From Cupriavidus sp. (GTDB lineage: Bacteria; Pseudomonadota; Gammaproteobacteria; Burkholderiales; Burkholderiaceae), in the NCBI GenBank assembly GCA_031181345.1, contig JAPSLC010000017.1, positions 1-64,000 of the forward strand: 64,000 nt of DNA. Reading direction: 5' to 3'. Position 1 is the stretch's first letter. Every line of letters starts with the position of its first letter. Shown here in pieces: positions 30,701 through 39,677 of this stretch. The position numbers and the translations under genes are program-made. The notes under the pieces were generated by a model. That model was not told the DNA's origin, did not search any database, and saw nothing but the letters and a program-made list of their open reading frames with translations.

Positions 30701-31567
30701 TTACTTGAAGACGACCGTCTTGTGCCCGTTCAGCAGGATGCGATGTTCCGCATGCCACTTGACCGCGCGGGCCAGCGCCACGCATTCGACATCGCGGCCG
30801 ACCGCGGTCAGCTGGTCCGGGTCCATGCTGTGGTCCACGCGCTCGATCTCCTGCTCGATGATCGGGCCCTCGTCGAGGTCGGCGGTCACATAGTGGGCCG
30901 TCGCGCCGATCAGCTTGACGCCGCGATCGTGCGCCTGGTAGTAGGGCTTGGCGCCCTTGAAGCTGGGCAGGAAGGAATGGTGGATATTGATCGCGCGGCC
31001 TTCGAGCTTGCGGCACAGGTCGTTCGACAGCACCTGCATGTAGCGCGCCAGCACGACCAGGTCGATCTTCTGGTCCTGCACCACCTCGAACACCTTGGCC
31101 TCCTGCGCGGCCTTCTGCTCGGCCGACGCGTTCATCAGCGGCAGATGGAAGAACGGAATGTCGTAGGACGCGGCCAGCTGGTAGAAATCGCGGTGGTTCG
31201 ACACGATCGCGGCGATCTCGACCGGCAGCTGCCCGCTCTTGGCGCGGAACAGCAGGTCGTTCAGGCAATGGCCGATGCGCGACACCATGATCATCACGCG
31301 CGGCTTGATCGCGGCATCGAACAGCTCCCACTGCATCGAGAACTGCTCGCCGACCGGCGCGAACGCGCTCTTGAGCGTGGCCAGCTCCGGGCCGCCCGGG
31401 GCCGCGGTGAAATGCACGCGCATGAAGAAGCGGCCGGTGTACTCGTCACCGTACTGGTCCGAATCGACGATATTGCAGCCGTGCTGGAACAGCAGTCCCG
31501 AAACGGCGTGCACGATGCCCGGCTGATCGGGGCACGAAATGGTCAGAATAAAGCCTGGATTGCTCAT
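30701..31567 (-). CDS. purU: Formyltetrahydrofolate deformylase
   Basis: This 288-residue enzyme hydrolyses 10-formyl-THF to formate and THF, balancing one-carbon pools. An N-terminal ACT domain (about 6-85, starting FILTISCPDQPGIVHAVSGL) precedes a formyltransferase-fold domain with IAAIVSNHRDF, INIHHSFLPSFKGAKPY and GATAHYVTADLDEGPIIEQ, which carry the catalytic Asn/His/Asp set. The length matches the family. It converges with glpR and is read away from glpK; there is no evidence that it belongs to the glycerol module functionally. Confidence 0.95.
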   Translation of the reverse strand: MSNPGFILTISCPDQPGIVHAVSGLLFQHGCNIVDSDQYGDEYTGRFFMRVHFTAAPGGPELATLKSAFAPVGEQFSMQWELFDAAIKPRVMIMVSRIGHCLNDLLFRAKSGQLPVEIAAIVSNHRDFYQLAASYDIPFFHLPLMNASAEQKAAQEAKVFEVVQDQKIDLVVLARYMQVLSNDLCRKLEGRAINIHHSFLPSFKGAKPYYQAHDRGVKLIGATAHYVTADLDEGPIIEQEIERVDHSMDPDQLTAVGRDVECVALARAVKWHAEHRILLNGHKTVVFK

Positions 31568-31651
31568 CGTTGGTGTTCTCTGGAGGGGGCGCGTCCGGCG
31601 GGCCGGCCGCCTTACCGGCCGCTATGCAGGGCGCGGTACGGCGAGACCGCG

Positions 31652-32518
31652 CTAGTCGGCGAAGCCCGGTACCGGCGGCGCCCAGCCGCGCCGGCGCAGC
31701 GCACAGAGCGTCACCAGCGTGGCATCGAGCGTCATCGCGCCATCCGCCATGATAGCAAGGGCGGCGTCCGGCCCCACCAGCCGGTGCTCGGCGACCTCGC
31801 CGTCGCGGTTGTGCGGCACGAAGCCGGCGGGCAGTTCCAGGTCGTAGGAATAGACCGTTTCCCACTGCACGCCCTCGTCGATTTCGCGCAGCACCTCGAC
31901 CTCGCCATGGACCTGCGCCTGGACCGCGAGCCATGGCGGAATCCCCGATTCCTCGTCGCATTCGCGCACCAGCGTGGCGAGCGGATCGCTGCCGTGCGGC
32001 ATGCCGCCGGCAACCAGGTTGTCCCACATGCCGGGATCGACGGCCTTGCTCTCGCTTCGCCGCGCGATCCACAGCGCGCGCTGGCCGGCCACGATGCCGT
32101 TCATGTGCGAGGCAAAGGTCAGCAGTCCAAGATAGCGCGCGGCGGCGCGTTCGATCGTCGCCAAGGCCGGATGCGTCAGCGCCGGCGTGACGGCGAACGC
32201 TTCATCGCGCCAGCCGCGCAGCAGATTGTGTGCGGCCAGACGGCGGGCCAGCGTGGCCAGCGCGGCGCTGCGCCCATCGAAGTCTTGCACGTCCGGCAAC
32301 AGCACGACCGCGCCATCGCTCTCGTCGCCGAGCACGGCGAAGTCGATGCCCTCGGCCCCTTCGAGCTCGCGCAGCGTCTGCGCATGCCGGCGCGGCAGCC
32401 AGCCGACCTGCAGGCCCTCCATGGTCAGCCGCAGATGCTGCGCCGGATCGAAATGCGAGCGCGCGGCGAGGTTGGCGGCGATGCGGCGGGCAAGGTCTTG
32501 GCGATTGGACATCGACAT
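31652..32518 (-). CDS. Nudix hydrolase with DUF4743 N-terminal domain
   Basis: This 288-residue protein has an N-terminal DUF4743-like domain (about 20-125, including [15 protein letters not shown]) and a Nudix domain. The Nudix box reads [23 protein letters not shown], written here in full only as far as needed: the REXXEE core RECDEE is intact, but the usual GE after the loop is GS. Relatives are linked to thiamine diphosphate or its damaged forms. The substrate here is unproven. It is read opposite to glpK, with which it shares a 68-base upstream gap. Confidence 0.82.
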   Translation of the reverse strand: MSMSNRQDLARRIAANLAARSHFDPAQHLRLTMEGLQVGWLPRRHAQTLRELEGAEGIDFAVLGDESDGAVVLLPDVQDFDGRSAALATLARRLAAHNLLRGWRDEAFAVTPALTHPALATIERAAARYLGLLTFASHMNGIVAGQRALWIARRSESKAVDPGMWDNLVAGGMPHGSDPLATLVRECDEESGIPPWLAVQAQVHGEVEVLREIDEGVQWETVYSYDLELPAGFVPHNRDGEVAEHRLVGPDAALAIMADGAMTLDATLVTLCALRRRGWAPPVPGFAD

Positions 32519-32586
32519 CTTGGCGCCCCGACACGGGCGTCCCTGTACGGAACCACGGAATCAATGAAATCAGCAGGATGGCAGCC

Positions 32587-34161
32587 ATGACCGACAGCAC
32601 GACGCCAGCGCGCGGCGAATATATCCTGGCGCTCGACCAGGGCACCAGCAGTTCGCGCGCGATCCTGTTCGATCATGCCGGCAGTGTGGTGCGGATCGCC
32701 CAGCGCGAATTTCGGCAATATTACCCGCAGCCCGGCCATGTCGAGCACGACCCTTACGAGATCTGGCAATCGCAATTGGCGGTCGCGCACGAGGTGCTGA
32801 ACGGCGCCGGCGTGTCGCCGGGCCAGATCCGCGCGATCGGCATCACCAATCAGCGCGAGACCGCGGTGCTGTGGGACCGCCGCACCGGCGAGCCGGTCGG
32901 GCGTGCGCTGGTCTGGCAGGACCGCCGCACCGCGCCGATGTGCGAGGCGCTGCAGCGCGACGGCCATGGCGAGCGCTTTCGCGCCAGGACCGGCCTGGTC
33001 ATCGACGCCTATTTCTCCGGCACCAAGCTGCGCTGGATGCTCGACCACTACGACGGCGCGCGCGAACGCGCGGCACGCGGCGAGCTGGCCTTCGGCACGG
33101 TCGACAGCTGGCTGATCTGGCAGCTGACCGATGGGGCGCGCCATGTCACCGACGTCTCCAACGCGTCGCGCACGATGCTGTTCAACATCCACGAATTCCG
33201 CTGGGACGACGAACTGCTGGCGCTGCTCGACATTCCGCGCAGCCTGCTGCCCGAAGTGGTGCCCTCCAGCGGCGAGGTCGCGCGCACCTCGCAGCGTGTG
33301 TTCGGCGCCGAATTGCCGATCGCCGGCATCGCGGGCGACCAGCAGGCGGCCACCTTCGGCCAGGCCTGCCTGTCGCCCGGCATGGCGAAGAACACCTATG
33401 GCACCGGCTGCTTCCTGCTGATGAATACCGGTTCCGCGCCGGTGGTCTCGCAGAACCGGCTGCTGACGACGATCGGCTGGCAGCTGGGGCAGGACGCCGG
33501 CAGCACCACGCAATACTGTCTCGAAGGCGGCGTCTTCATGGGCGGCGCGACGATCCAGTGGCTGCGCGACGGCCTGCAGATCATCCAGAGCGCGCCCGAG
33601 GTCGAGCCGCTGGCGCGGCAATGCGAGGACACCGGCGGCGTGGTGCTCGTTCCCGCCTTCGCCGGCCTGGGCGCGCCGCACTGGGACGCGTTCGCGCGCG
33701 GCACGCTGATCGGCATCACACGCGGCACGGGCCGTCCGCAGATCGCGCGCGCCGCGCTCGAGGCGATCGCGCTGCAAAGCGTCGACGTGCTGGACGCCAT
33801 GCAGAAGGACGCCGGCATCGCGCTGGCCGAGCTGCGCGTCGACGGCGGCGCCTCGCGCAGCGACCTGCTGATGCAGATGCAGGCCGATCTGCTCGGCACC
33901 GCTGTCGTGCGTCCGCGCGTCACCGAAACCACCGCGCTGGGCGCCGCCTATCTTGCGGGCCTGGCCTGCGGCTTCTGGCGCGATCAACAGGAACTGGCCA
34001 GCCAATGGCAGATCGAACAGCGTTTCGAACCGCGGCTGTCGGCCGATGCGCGCGCCAGCCAGCTCGCGCGCTGGCATCGCGCGGTGGACCGCGCGCGGGA
34101 TTGGGCGCGCGACGATACAACGCCCGCCCATGCCTCGCCGAACAGCCGAGCGCTCCCTTGA
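32587..34161 (+). CDS. glpK: Glycerol kinase
   Basis: This 524-residue FGGY-family kinase makes glycerol 3-phosphate from glycerol and ATP. It shows [16 protein letters not shown], the substrate-site segment [42 protein letters not shown] and [19 protein letters not shown], all typical of GlpK. The start at 32587 (MTDSTTP) has AGGA nine bases upstream; an ATG at 32578 would add three residues. It is about 20 residues longer than E. coli GlpK owing to a C-terminal tail. A 9-bp tandem repeat follows in the gap before glpD. Confidence 0.96.
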   Translation: MTDSTTPARGEYILALDQGTSSSRAILFDHAGSVVRIAQREFRQYYPQPGHVEHDPYEIWQSQLAVAHEVLNGAGVSPGQIRAIGITNQRETAVLWDRRTGEPVGRALVWQDRRTAPMCEALQRDGHGERFRARTGLVIDAYFSGTKLRWMLDHYDGARERAARGELAFGTVDSWLIWQLTDGARHVTDVSNASRTMLFNIHEFRWDDELLALLDIPRSLLPEVVPSSGEVARTSQRVFGAELPIAGIAGDQQAATFGQACLSPGMAKNTYGTGCFLLMNTGSAPVVSQNRLLTTIGWQLGQDAGSTTQYCLEGGVFMGGATIQWLRDGLQIIQSAPEVEPLARQCEDTGGVVLVPAFAGLGAPHWDAFARGTLIGITRGTGRPQIARAALEAIALQSVDVLDAMQKDAGIALAELRVDGGASRSDLLMQMQADLLGTAVVRPRVTETTALGAAYLAGLACGFWRDQQELASQWQIEQRFEPRLSADARASQLARWHRAVDRARDWARDDTTPAHASPNSRALP

Positions 34162-34172
34162 ACGCCCGACAC

Positions 34173-34208
34173 CCGACGATCCCGACGATCCCGACGATCC
34201 CGACGATT
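34173..34208. repeat. 9-bp tandem repeat CCGACGATC between glpK and glpD
   Basis: Three perfect copies and a fourth with one change (CCGACGATT) lie head to tail, with a further half copy (CCCGACG) after them. The array fills much of the 100-base gap and ends 53 bases upstream of the glpD start codon. Confidence 0.93.
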
Positions 34209-34261
34209 CCCGACGTTACGTTGACGCGCCGCCGACCCGACCCGCACCGCACTCCCTTGCC

Positions 34262-35869
34262 ATGCAGACACTGAACCCTACCCTGCCCCCCGATCGCGCG
34301 ACGCTGCTCGCCACGCTGGAGCGCGAGCGCCGCTGGGACGTGATCGTGATCGGCGGCGGCGCGACCGGTCTTGGCACCGCGGTCGATGCCGCCGCGCGCG
34401 GCTATCGCACGCTGCTGCTGGAGGCGGCCGACTTCGCCAAGGGCACCTCGAGCAAGGCCACCAAGCTGGTACACGGCGGCGTGCGCTACCTGGCGCAGGG
34501 CAATATCGCGCTGGTGCGTGAGGCCCTGCAGGAGCGCGGCATGCTGGCGCGCAACGCACCGCATCTGGTGTGGCCGCTGGGCTTCGTGGTACCCGCCTAT
34601 CAACTGTTCGACCAGCCCTTCTACGGCATCGGCCTGAAGGTCTACGACATGCTGGCCGGCAGCCGCAATCTGATGGACAGCCGCTGGCTGAACCACCAGG
34701 AGGCGCTGGCGGCGGCGCCGACGCTGGCCGAGCATGTCGGCGGCCGCCCGCTGCGCGGCGCGAACCTGTATTTCGATGGGCAGTTCGACGATGCCCGGCT
34801 CGCCATCGCGCTGATGCGCACGCTGTTCGATCTGGGCGGCGTCGCCCTGAACTATGCCCGCGTGAGCGGCCTCGTGATGCAGGCGGGCGTGGTCGGCGGC
34901 GTCACCGTGCGGGACGAACTCGGCGACGCCGAACTGACGCTGCATGCCGAATGCGTGATCAATGCCACCGGGGTCTGGGTCGACGCGGTGCGGCGGATGG
35001 AGGACGAGCGTGCACAGATGATGGTGGCGCCCAGCCAGGGCGTGCACCTGACGTTGCCGCGCAGCTTCCTGCCGGGCGATCGCGCGATCCTGGTACCGAA
35101 GACCGACGACGGCCGCGTGCTGTTCCTGGTCCCCTGGAACGGCCACACGATCGTCGGCACCACCGACACGCCGCGTCGCGACCTGCCGCTGGAGCCGCGC
35201 GCCGAGGACGACGACGTCGACTTCATCCTCGAGACCGCGGCGCGCTATCTGTCGCGCGATCCGACCCGTGCCGATGTCACCAGCGTCTGGGCCGGACTGC
35301 GCCCGCTGGTCAAGGCGACCGGCGAAAGCTCGACCGCCTCGCTGTCGCGCGAACACACCATCGTGGTGTCGAAGGCGGGCCTGATCACGGTAACCGGCGG
35401 CAAATGGACCACCTATCGCAAGATGGCCGAGGACGTCGTCGATACCGCGATTCGCCGCCAGATGCTGCGCGCCGCGCCGTGCGTGACCGCCGATCTGCCG
35501 CTGCACGGCGCCGGCGCGTGGGCCGGCCAGCAGGCCAACCTGAACGCGCCGGACCGCTACTATGGCGGCGACCTGGGCCTGCTGCGCAGCCTGCCCGGCG
35601 CGGACAACGTGATCGCGCCGGAATCGGGCCTGACCGAGGCGCATGTCCGCTTCGCCGCGCGTTATGAACTGGCGCGCAAGGTCGAGGACGTGGTGGCGCG
35701 CCGCAACCGGCTGCTGTTCCTCGACGCCCGCGCGGCCGAGGCCGTGGCCCCGCGTGTGGCCGCGATCCTCGCGGAAGAGCTGGGCCACGACGCCGCCTGG
35801 CAGCAGGCGCAGATCGACAGCCTGCGCGATCTGGCGGCAAGCTATCGGCTCGAGGGGGCCGGTCGTTGA
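34262..35869 (+). CDS. glpD: Aerobic glycerol-3-phosphate dehydrogenase
   Basis: This 535-residue FAD enzyme oxidises glycerol 3-phosphate to dihydroxyacetone phosphate and feeds electrons to quinone at the inner membrane. It has IGGGATGLGTAVDAAARG (dinucleotide motif), GTSSKATKLVHGGVRYL and ITVTGGKWTTYRKMAEDVVD, characteristic GlpD blocks. The C-terminal all-helical domain is present. It follows glpK on the same strand and completes glycerol use: import, phosphorylation, oxidation. Confidence 0.96.
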   Translation: MQTLNPTLPPDRATLLATLERERRWDVIVIGGGATGLGTAVDAAARGYRTLLLEAADFAKGTSSKATKLVHGGVRYLAQGNIALVREALQERGMLARNAPHLVWPLGFVVPAYQLFDQPFYGIGLKVYDMLAGSRNLMDSRWLNHQEALAAAPTLAEHVGGRPLRGANLYFDGQFDDARLAIALMRTLFDLGGVALNYARVSGLVMQAGVVGGVTVRDELGDAELTLHAECVINATGVWVDAVRRMEDERAQMMVAPSQGVHLTLPRSFLPGDRAILVPKTDDGRVLFLVPWNGHTIVGTTDTPRRDLPLEPRAEDDDVDFILETAARYLSRDPTRADVTSVWAGLRPLVKATGESSTASLSREHTIVVSKAGLITVTGGKWTTYRKMAEDVVDTAIRRQMLRAAPCVTADLPLHGAGAWAGQQANLNAPDRYYGGDLGLLRSLPGADNVIAPESGLTEAHVRFAARYELARKVEDVVARRNRLLFLDARAAEAVAPRVAAILAEELGHDAAWQQAQIDSLRDLAASYRLEGAGR

Positions 35870-35929
35870 GCGTCATGTCCCGAACGTCCGCAGCCATTGC
35901 CCCTCGACCCCTTCCCCGCAGGAACTGAC

Positions 35930-36310
35930 ATGGCCCTTTCCTTGCCCCTTCGCCGCGCCGCCCTGATGCCCTGCGCCGCGCTCGTTGCCGCCACCGCCTT
36001 CGCCGTGCCGGCACAGGCCCGTCCCGGCATCGACGGCGTGCGCTTCGACGCGCCGGTCACCGTGCACTACCGCTGCGACGACGACAAACGGCTGACCGCA
36101 CGCTATTTCAACAGCCGCGACAACCAGATCGCGATCCTGCGTCTGGACGGCAAGCCGCTGCTGTTCGTCACCGTGCTCAGCGCGTCCGGCGCGCGCTACG
36201 CGCACGGCCAATATGTGTGGTGGACCAAGGGCGACGACGCGATGCTGCAGGACTTCACGCAGGGCGAGCACGCGCCGCCGATCTACGCGAATTGCCACGC
36301 GCAGCGATAG
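35930..36310 (+). CDS. MliC-like periplasmic lysozyme inhibitor
   Basis: This 126-residue exported protein starts with a signal peptide (MALSLPLRRAALMPCAALVA, cleavage after AQA near residue 28). The mature part fits the MliC/PliC C-type lysozyme inhibitor family: VTVHYRCDDDKRLTARYFN at the start, a central strand region, VWWTKGDDAMLQ and a C-terminal cysteine (YANCHAQR) that can pair with the N-terminal one. No lipobox is seen, so it would be soluble in the periplasm. It protects peptidoglycan from host or amoebal lysozyme. Start ATG at 35930 is chosen to give the signal peptide. Confidence 0.75.
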   Translation: MALSLPLRRAALMPCAALVAATAFAVPAQARPGIDGVRFDAPVTVHYRCDDDKRLTARYFNSRDNQIAILRLDGKPLLFVTVLSASGARYAHGQYVWWTKGDDAMLQDFTQGEHAPPIYANCHAQR

Positions 36311-36393
36311 TCGCGCCGCGCCAGACGCGCGGAGGGTGGGCGCGACCATGGTGTCCGAGCGATAATGCCGGTCATCGAATCAGGGAGAACACC

Positions 36394-36777
36394 ATGGACG
36401 AGATAGACGATCTGTCCGATCTGCCGATGCCCCGCTTCATCTGGGGCTTCGCCATCGCCACCGGCAAGGGAGGCGAAGTGATGCACGACGAATTCGAGTA
36501 TCTGACCCATACCCGCAGTCCGCGCTTCACCTGCCGCGTGGTCGAGCTCGAGGACATGCCCACCGAGACAGACGAGTCCGGCATCGACGGCCGCATCGTC
36601 CACTACGACGATCCCGCCCGCCTGTTCTACATCACCGATGCCGGCATGGCGCTGGTCAATTTCGAGCTGTTCGACAAGCTGCCCGACCGCCAGAAGCTCA
36701 AGAAGGTCTGCGACGAGGCCATCCGCAACTGGATGATCCGGCGCGACTTCCTCGACAGCGAGGATGACGAGGATTGA
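36394..36777 (+). CDS. Conserved hypothetical acidic protein
   Basis: This 127-residue protein is strongly acidic at both ends (MDEIDDLSDLP and DSEDDED). A core with FIWGFAIATGKGGEVMHDEFEYL and RLFYITDAGMALVNFELF shows regular strand/helix alternation. GGGAG-like GGAG precedes the ATG at 36394 by nine bases. There is no signal peptide or membrane segment, so it is probably cytoplasmic. I do not recognise a named domain. Confidence 0.72.
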   Translation: MDEIDDLSDLPMPRFIWGFAIATGKGGEVMHDEFEYLTHTRSPRFTCRVVELEDMPTETDESGIDGRIVHYDDPARLFYITDAGMALVNFELFDKLPDRQKLKKVCDEAIRNWMIRRDFLDSEDDED

Positions 36778-37007
36778 GCGACTGAGCGAGTTTTGAGCGA
36801 GGTTTGAGCGAGGCTTTGCCGGCAAATGCGCAGCGAAGGCCAGGCCTTTTTGCATTGATGCAGCGCATCGATACCCGCCCGCCATGCGGCAGCTGGTCGG
36901 ACACCCGGTCGGCCCAGTCCTACAAGCCTAGCGGAGCGGTCCCGACAGTAGGCCCCGCCCGCGCTACCTATAGTGAAGCCATGGAGTTCACGACAAGGAG
37001 CGAAACC

Positions 37008-37082
37008 ATGCCTTATATCCTCGCCTGGTTGCTGGGTGTGCCGGCCTTCGTGCTGGTCCTGATCTGGCTGTTCGCACACTGA
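37008..37082 (+). CDS. 24-residue single-pass membrane protein
   Basis: The ATG at 37008 is preceded by a strong AAGGAG eight bases upstream, and the frame ends at TGA 37080-37082. The product is almost one transmembrane helix: MPYILAWLLGVPAF at the start, then VLVLIWLFAH. A perfect intrinsic terminator follows 69 bases later. The combination of good ribosome-binding site, pure membrane-helix composition and downstream terminator supports a real small-protein gene. It could anchor or modulate a membrane complex; nothing further can be said. Confidence 0.7.
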   Translation: MPYILAWLLGVPAFVLVLIWLFAH

Positions 37083-37151
37083 TCCCGGCGCATGGCCGGC
37101 AGGCTGCGCGAGCGTCTCGCCGTCGGCCATGCCCCATGTGGCAACGATCCA

Positions 37152-37180
37152 ACGTCCGCCCGCAAGGCGGACGTTTTTAT
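37152..37180 (+). terminator. Rho-independent terminator
   Basis: ACGTCCGCC (37152-37160) pairs with GGCGGACGT (37166-37174) over a five-base loop, followed by TTTTAT. It closes the transcript of the 24-residue gene. Confidence 0.93.
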
Positions 37181-37185
37181 TGGGG

Positions 37186-37211
37186 CCGCCCCCCCGATCG
37201 GGGGGGGCGCC
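37186..37211. repeat. C7-GATC-G8 palindrome upstream of the cellulose operon
   Basis: Seven cytosines, GATC and eight guanines form a near-perfect palindrome, extended by CCG on the left and CGCC on the right. It lies 131 bases upstream of bcsB and 12 bases after the preceding terminator tail. Such a homopolymer pair can form a very stable hairpin and is prone to slippage. Confidence 0.85.
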
Positions 37212-37342
37212 AACAGACATTGGTGTAGACTCCGCCCGACAAGGCGCATCGGATTGCCACAGAGCGCCGCCCCCGCCGCAGCTATCGAGGGGAACCTGGC
37301 CAGACGGACGCACTACGGGCGTTCATCGTTTATTTGGCATTG

Positions 37343-39676
37343 ATGACGAGGATCGATCTGACAGCCGCCACGCCGCGCCGGCGTGGCGCCATGCTGACCA
37401 CGGCATGTCTTCTGGCCGCGATGGCATTGCCGCCGGCTCACTCCCAACCCGCTTCCCCCGCTACGGCAGTCGAAGGCCCGAGCAGCAACGGTGGCAGCGC
37501 CACGTCCGCCGCCAGCGCGCCAGCAGCGCCGGCCGGCACGCCGGCGCGCCGCCAGACCCTGACGGTCGCCGAGATGGGCGCCTATGGCCCGATCGCGCTG
37601 CGCGGACTGGATCCCGAACGCGTGCTCAATGTCGGCATCCGTGCCGACGAAGTCGTCACCAGCGCCACGCTGCGGCTGCACTACACGTATTCGCCCTCGC
37701 TGATCTATCCGCTGTCGCATCTGAAGGTCAAGCTGAACGACGAGGTCGTCGCCACGCTGCCGCTGGAAGCGAATCGCGCGGGCCAGCAGGTCACGCGCGA
37801 CATTGCGCTGGAGCCGCGGCTGTTTACTGACTTCAATCGCCTCGCGATCGAATTCATCGGCCACTACACCGTGGATCACTGCGAGGACGCCGCGCATTCG
37901 GCGCTGTGGACCGACATCAGCGCCAACAGCACGCTGACGCTGACCACCGCCGCGCTGCGCCTGCCGGACAACCTGGCGCTGCTGCCGCTGCCGTTCTTCG
38001 ATCGCCGCGACAATCGCCGCGTCACCGTGCCGTTCGTGCTCACCGAGAACGCCGACATGGCGACGCTGCGCGCGGCGGGCGTGGTGGCGTCGTGGCTGGG
38101 CGCGCTGGCCGACTACCGCGGCGCCCGCTTTCCCGTGGCGCGCAGCGCGCCGGCCGGCCAGCACGCGATCATGCTGACCCTGCCCGGTCCCGCCGCGACC
38201 GCGCTCGGCCTGCGCGAGATCGCCGGACCGTCGGTCACGGTGATGCCCAATCCAAACAGCCCCGACCACAAGCTGCTGGTGATCGCCGGCCGCAATGCCG
38301 AGGAGCTGCAGACGGCGGCCAATGCGCTGGTGCTCGGCAAGGCCGCGATGGCGGGCCGCCAGGCATCGATCCAGACCGTCGACCTGGGACCGCCGCGCGC
38401 GCCATATGACGCGCCGAACTGGGCGCCGGTCCATCGCCCGGTGCTGTTCCGCGAGCTGGTCACCGATCCGCAGCAGCTGCAGGTCTCGGGCAACGACCCG
38501 CAGGCGATCCGCGTCAACCTGCGCGTGCCGGCCGACCTGTACGGCTGGAACCAGCGCAGCGTGCCGCTGAACCTGAAATACCGCTATACGGCGCCGTCGA
38601 CCTACAACGACTCGGTGCTGAACGTCGATATCAACGAGCAGCTGGTGCGCTCGTACCGGCTGCGTCCGCTGTCGGGCAGCGACGACGAGAACCTGGTCAG
38701 CGTGCCGCTGCTGTCCGGCAGCGACGCGGTGGTCTCCAACGAGATCCGCGTGCCGGCGTTCCGCGTCGGCAGCGACAACCAGATGCAGTTCCGCTTCCAT
38801 CTGGATTCGCAGAAGACTGGCTTGTGCGCCTCGACGCCGGCCAAGGTCGCGCGCGCCGCGATCGATCCGGACTCGAGCATCGACTTCAGCGGCTTCGCGC
38901 ACTACGCCGCGATGCCGAACCTGGCCTTCTTCGCCAACAGCGGTTACCCGTTCACGCGCCTGGCCGATCTGGCCGATACCGCGGTGGTGCTGCCCGACGC
39001 GCCACGCGCGATCGACCAGGAGGCCCTGCTGACGCTGCTCGGCCACATGGGCCGCTGGACCGGGCTGCCGGCGCTGCGCGTCACGGTGGTGCCGGCCAGG
39101 GACGTCGAATCGGTCGGCCAGCGCAACCTGCTGATCGTCGGCAATGGCAGCGCCGGCGAACTGCTGGCGCGCTGGGGCAAGTCGCTGCCGCTGATGATCG
39201 CGCGCGGCAAGACCGAGATGGCGCTGCGCGACCAGCGCGCCAGCGCGTGGTCGAACTGGCTCAGCGACGGCGAGCCGGAGACGATGACGCCGGCCGGGCG
39301 CGCGATCCTGTCGGCCGACGGCCCGCTGGCCGCGCTGGTCGGCTTCGAATCGCCCTATCGCGAACGGCACAGCGTGGTCGCGGTGACCGCGACCGAGGCC
39401 GACCGGCTCGGCGACGTGCTCGATGCCCTCGACGATCCGACCAAGGTCGCGCAGATCCGCGGCGACCTGACCGTGGTACGCGCCAGGGAAGTGGAAGGCC
39501 TGCGGCTCGGCGAGCGCTATTTCGTCGGCGATTTCCCCTGGTATGCGCGGGTCTGGGTGCGGGTGTCCTCGCACCCGGTATTCCTCGGCATCGCCGGCAT
39601 CCTGGCCGGCCTCGCGGTGGCGCTGAGCGCGTTCTGGGCGTTGTCCCGGCTGGCGGCGCGGCGCAACGGAGGCTGA
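37343..39676 (+). CDS. bcsB: Cellulose synthase periplasmic subunit
   Basis: This 777-residue BcsB guides the nascent glucan through the periplasm. A signal peptide (about 1-33) is followed by a Ser/Ala-rich linker. Alternating carbohydrate-binding and flavodoxin-like domains follow (segments LRLHYTYSPSLIYPLSHLKVKLN, FIGHYTVDHCEDAAHS and SGFAHYAAMPNLAFFANSGYPFTR). A C-terminal transmembrane helix (HPVFLGIAGILAGLAVALSA) docks on BcsA. The start is the ATG at 37343; a TTG at 37334 is in frame. It opens the operon here, whereas bcsA normally precedes it directly. Confidence 0.93.
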   Translation: MTRIDLTAATPRRRGAMLTTACLLAAMALPPAHSQPASPATAVEGPSSNGGSATSAASAPAAPAGTPARRQTLTVAEMGAYGPIALRGLDPERVLNVGIRADEVVTSATLRLHYTYSPSLIYPLSHLKVKLNDEVVATLPLEANRAGQQVTRDIALEPRLFTDFNRLAIEFIGHYTVDHCEDAAHSALWTDISANSTLTLTTAALRLPDNLALLPLPFFDRRDNRRVTVPFVLTENADMATLRAAGVVASWLGALADYRGARFPVARSAPAGQHAIMLTLPGPAATALGLREIAGPSVTVMPNPNSPDHKLLVIAGRNAEELQTAANALVLGKAAMAGRQASIQTVDLGPPRAPYDAPNWAPVHRPVLFRELVTDPQQLQVSGNDPQAIRVNLRVPADLYGWNQRSVPLNLKYRYTAPSTYNDSVLNVDINEQLVRSYRLRPLSGSDDENLVSVPLLSGSDAVVSNEIRVPAFRVGSDNQMQFRFHLDSQKTGLCASTPAKVARAAIDPDSSIDFSGFAHYAAMPNLAFFANSGYPFTRLADLADTAVVLPDAPRAIDQEALLTLLGHMGRWTGLPALRVTVVPARDVESVGQRNLLIVGNGSAGELLARWGKSLPLMIARGKTEMALRDQRASAWSNWLSDGEPETMTPAGRAILSADGPLAALVGFESPYRERHSVVAVTATEADRLGDVLDALDDPTKVAQIRGDLTVVRAREVEGLRLGERYFVGDFPWYARVWVRVSSHPVFLGIAGILAGLAVALSAFWALSRLAARRNGG

Positions 39677-39677
39677 G

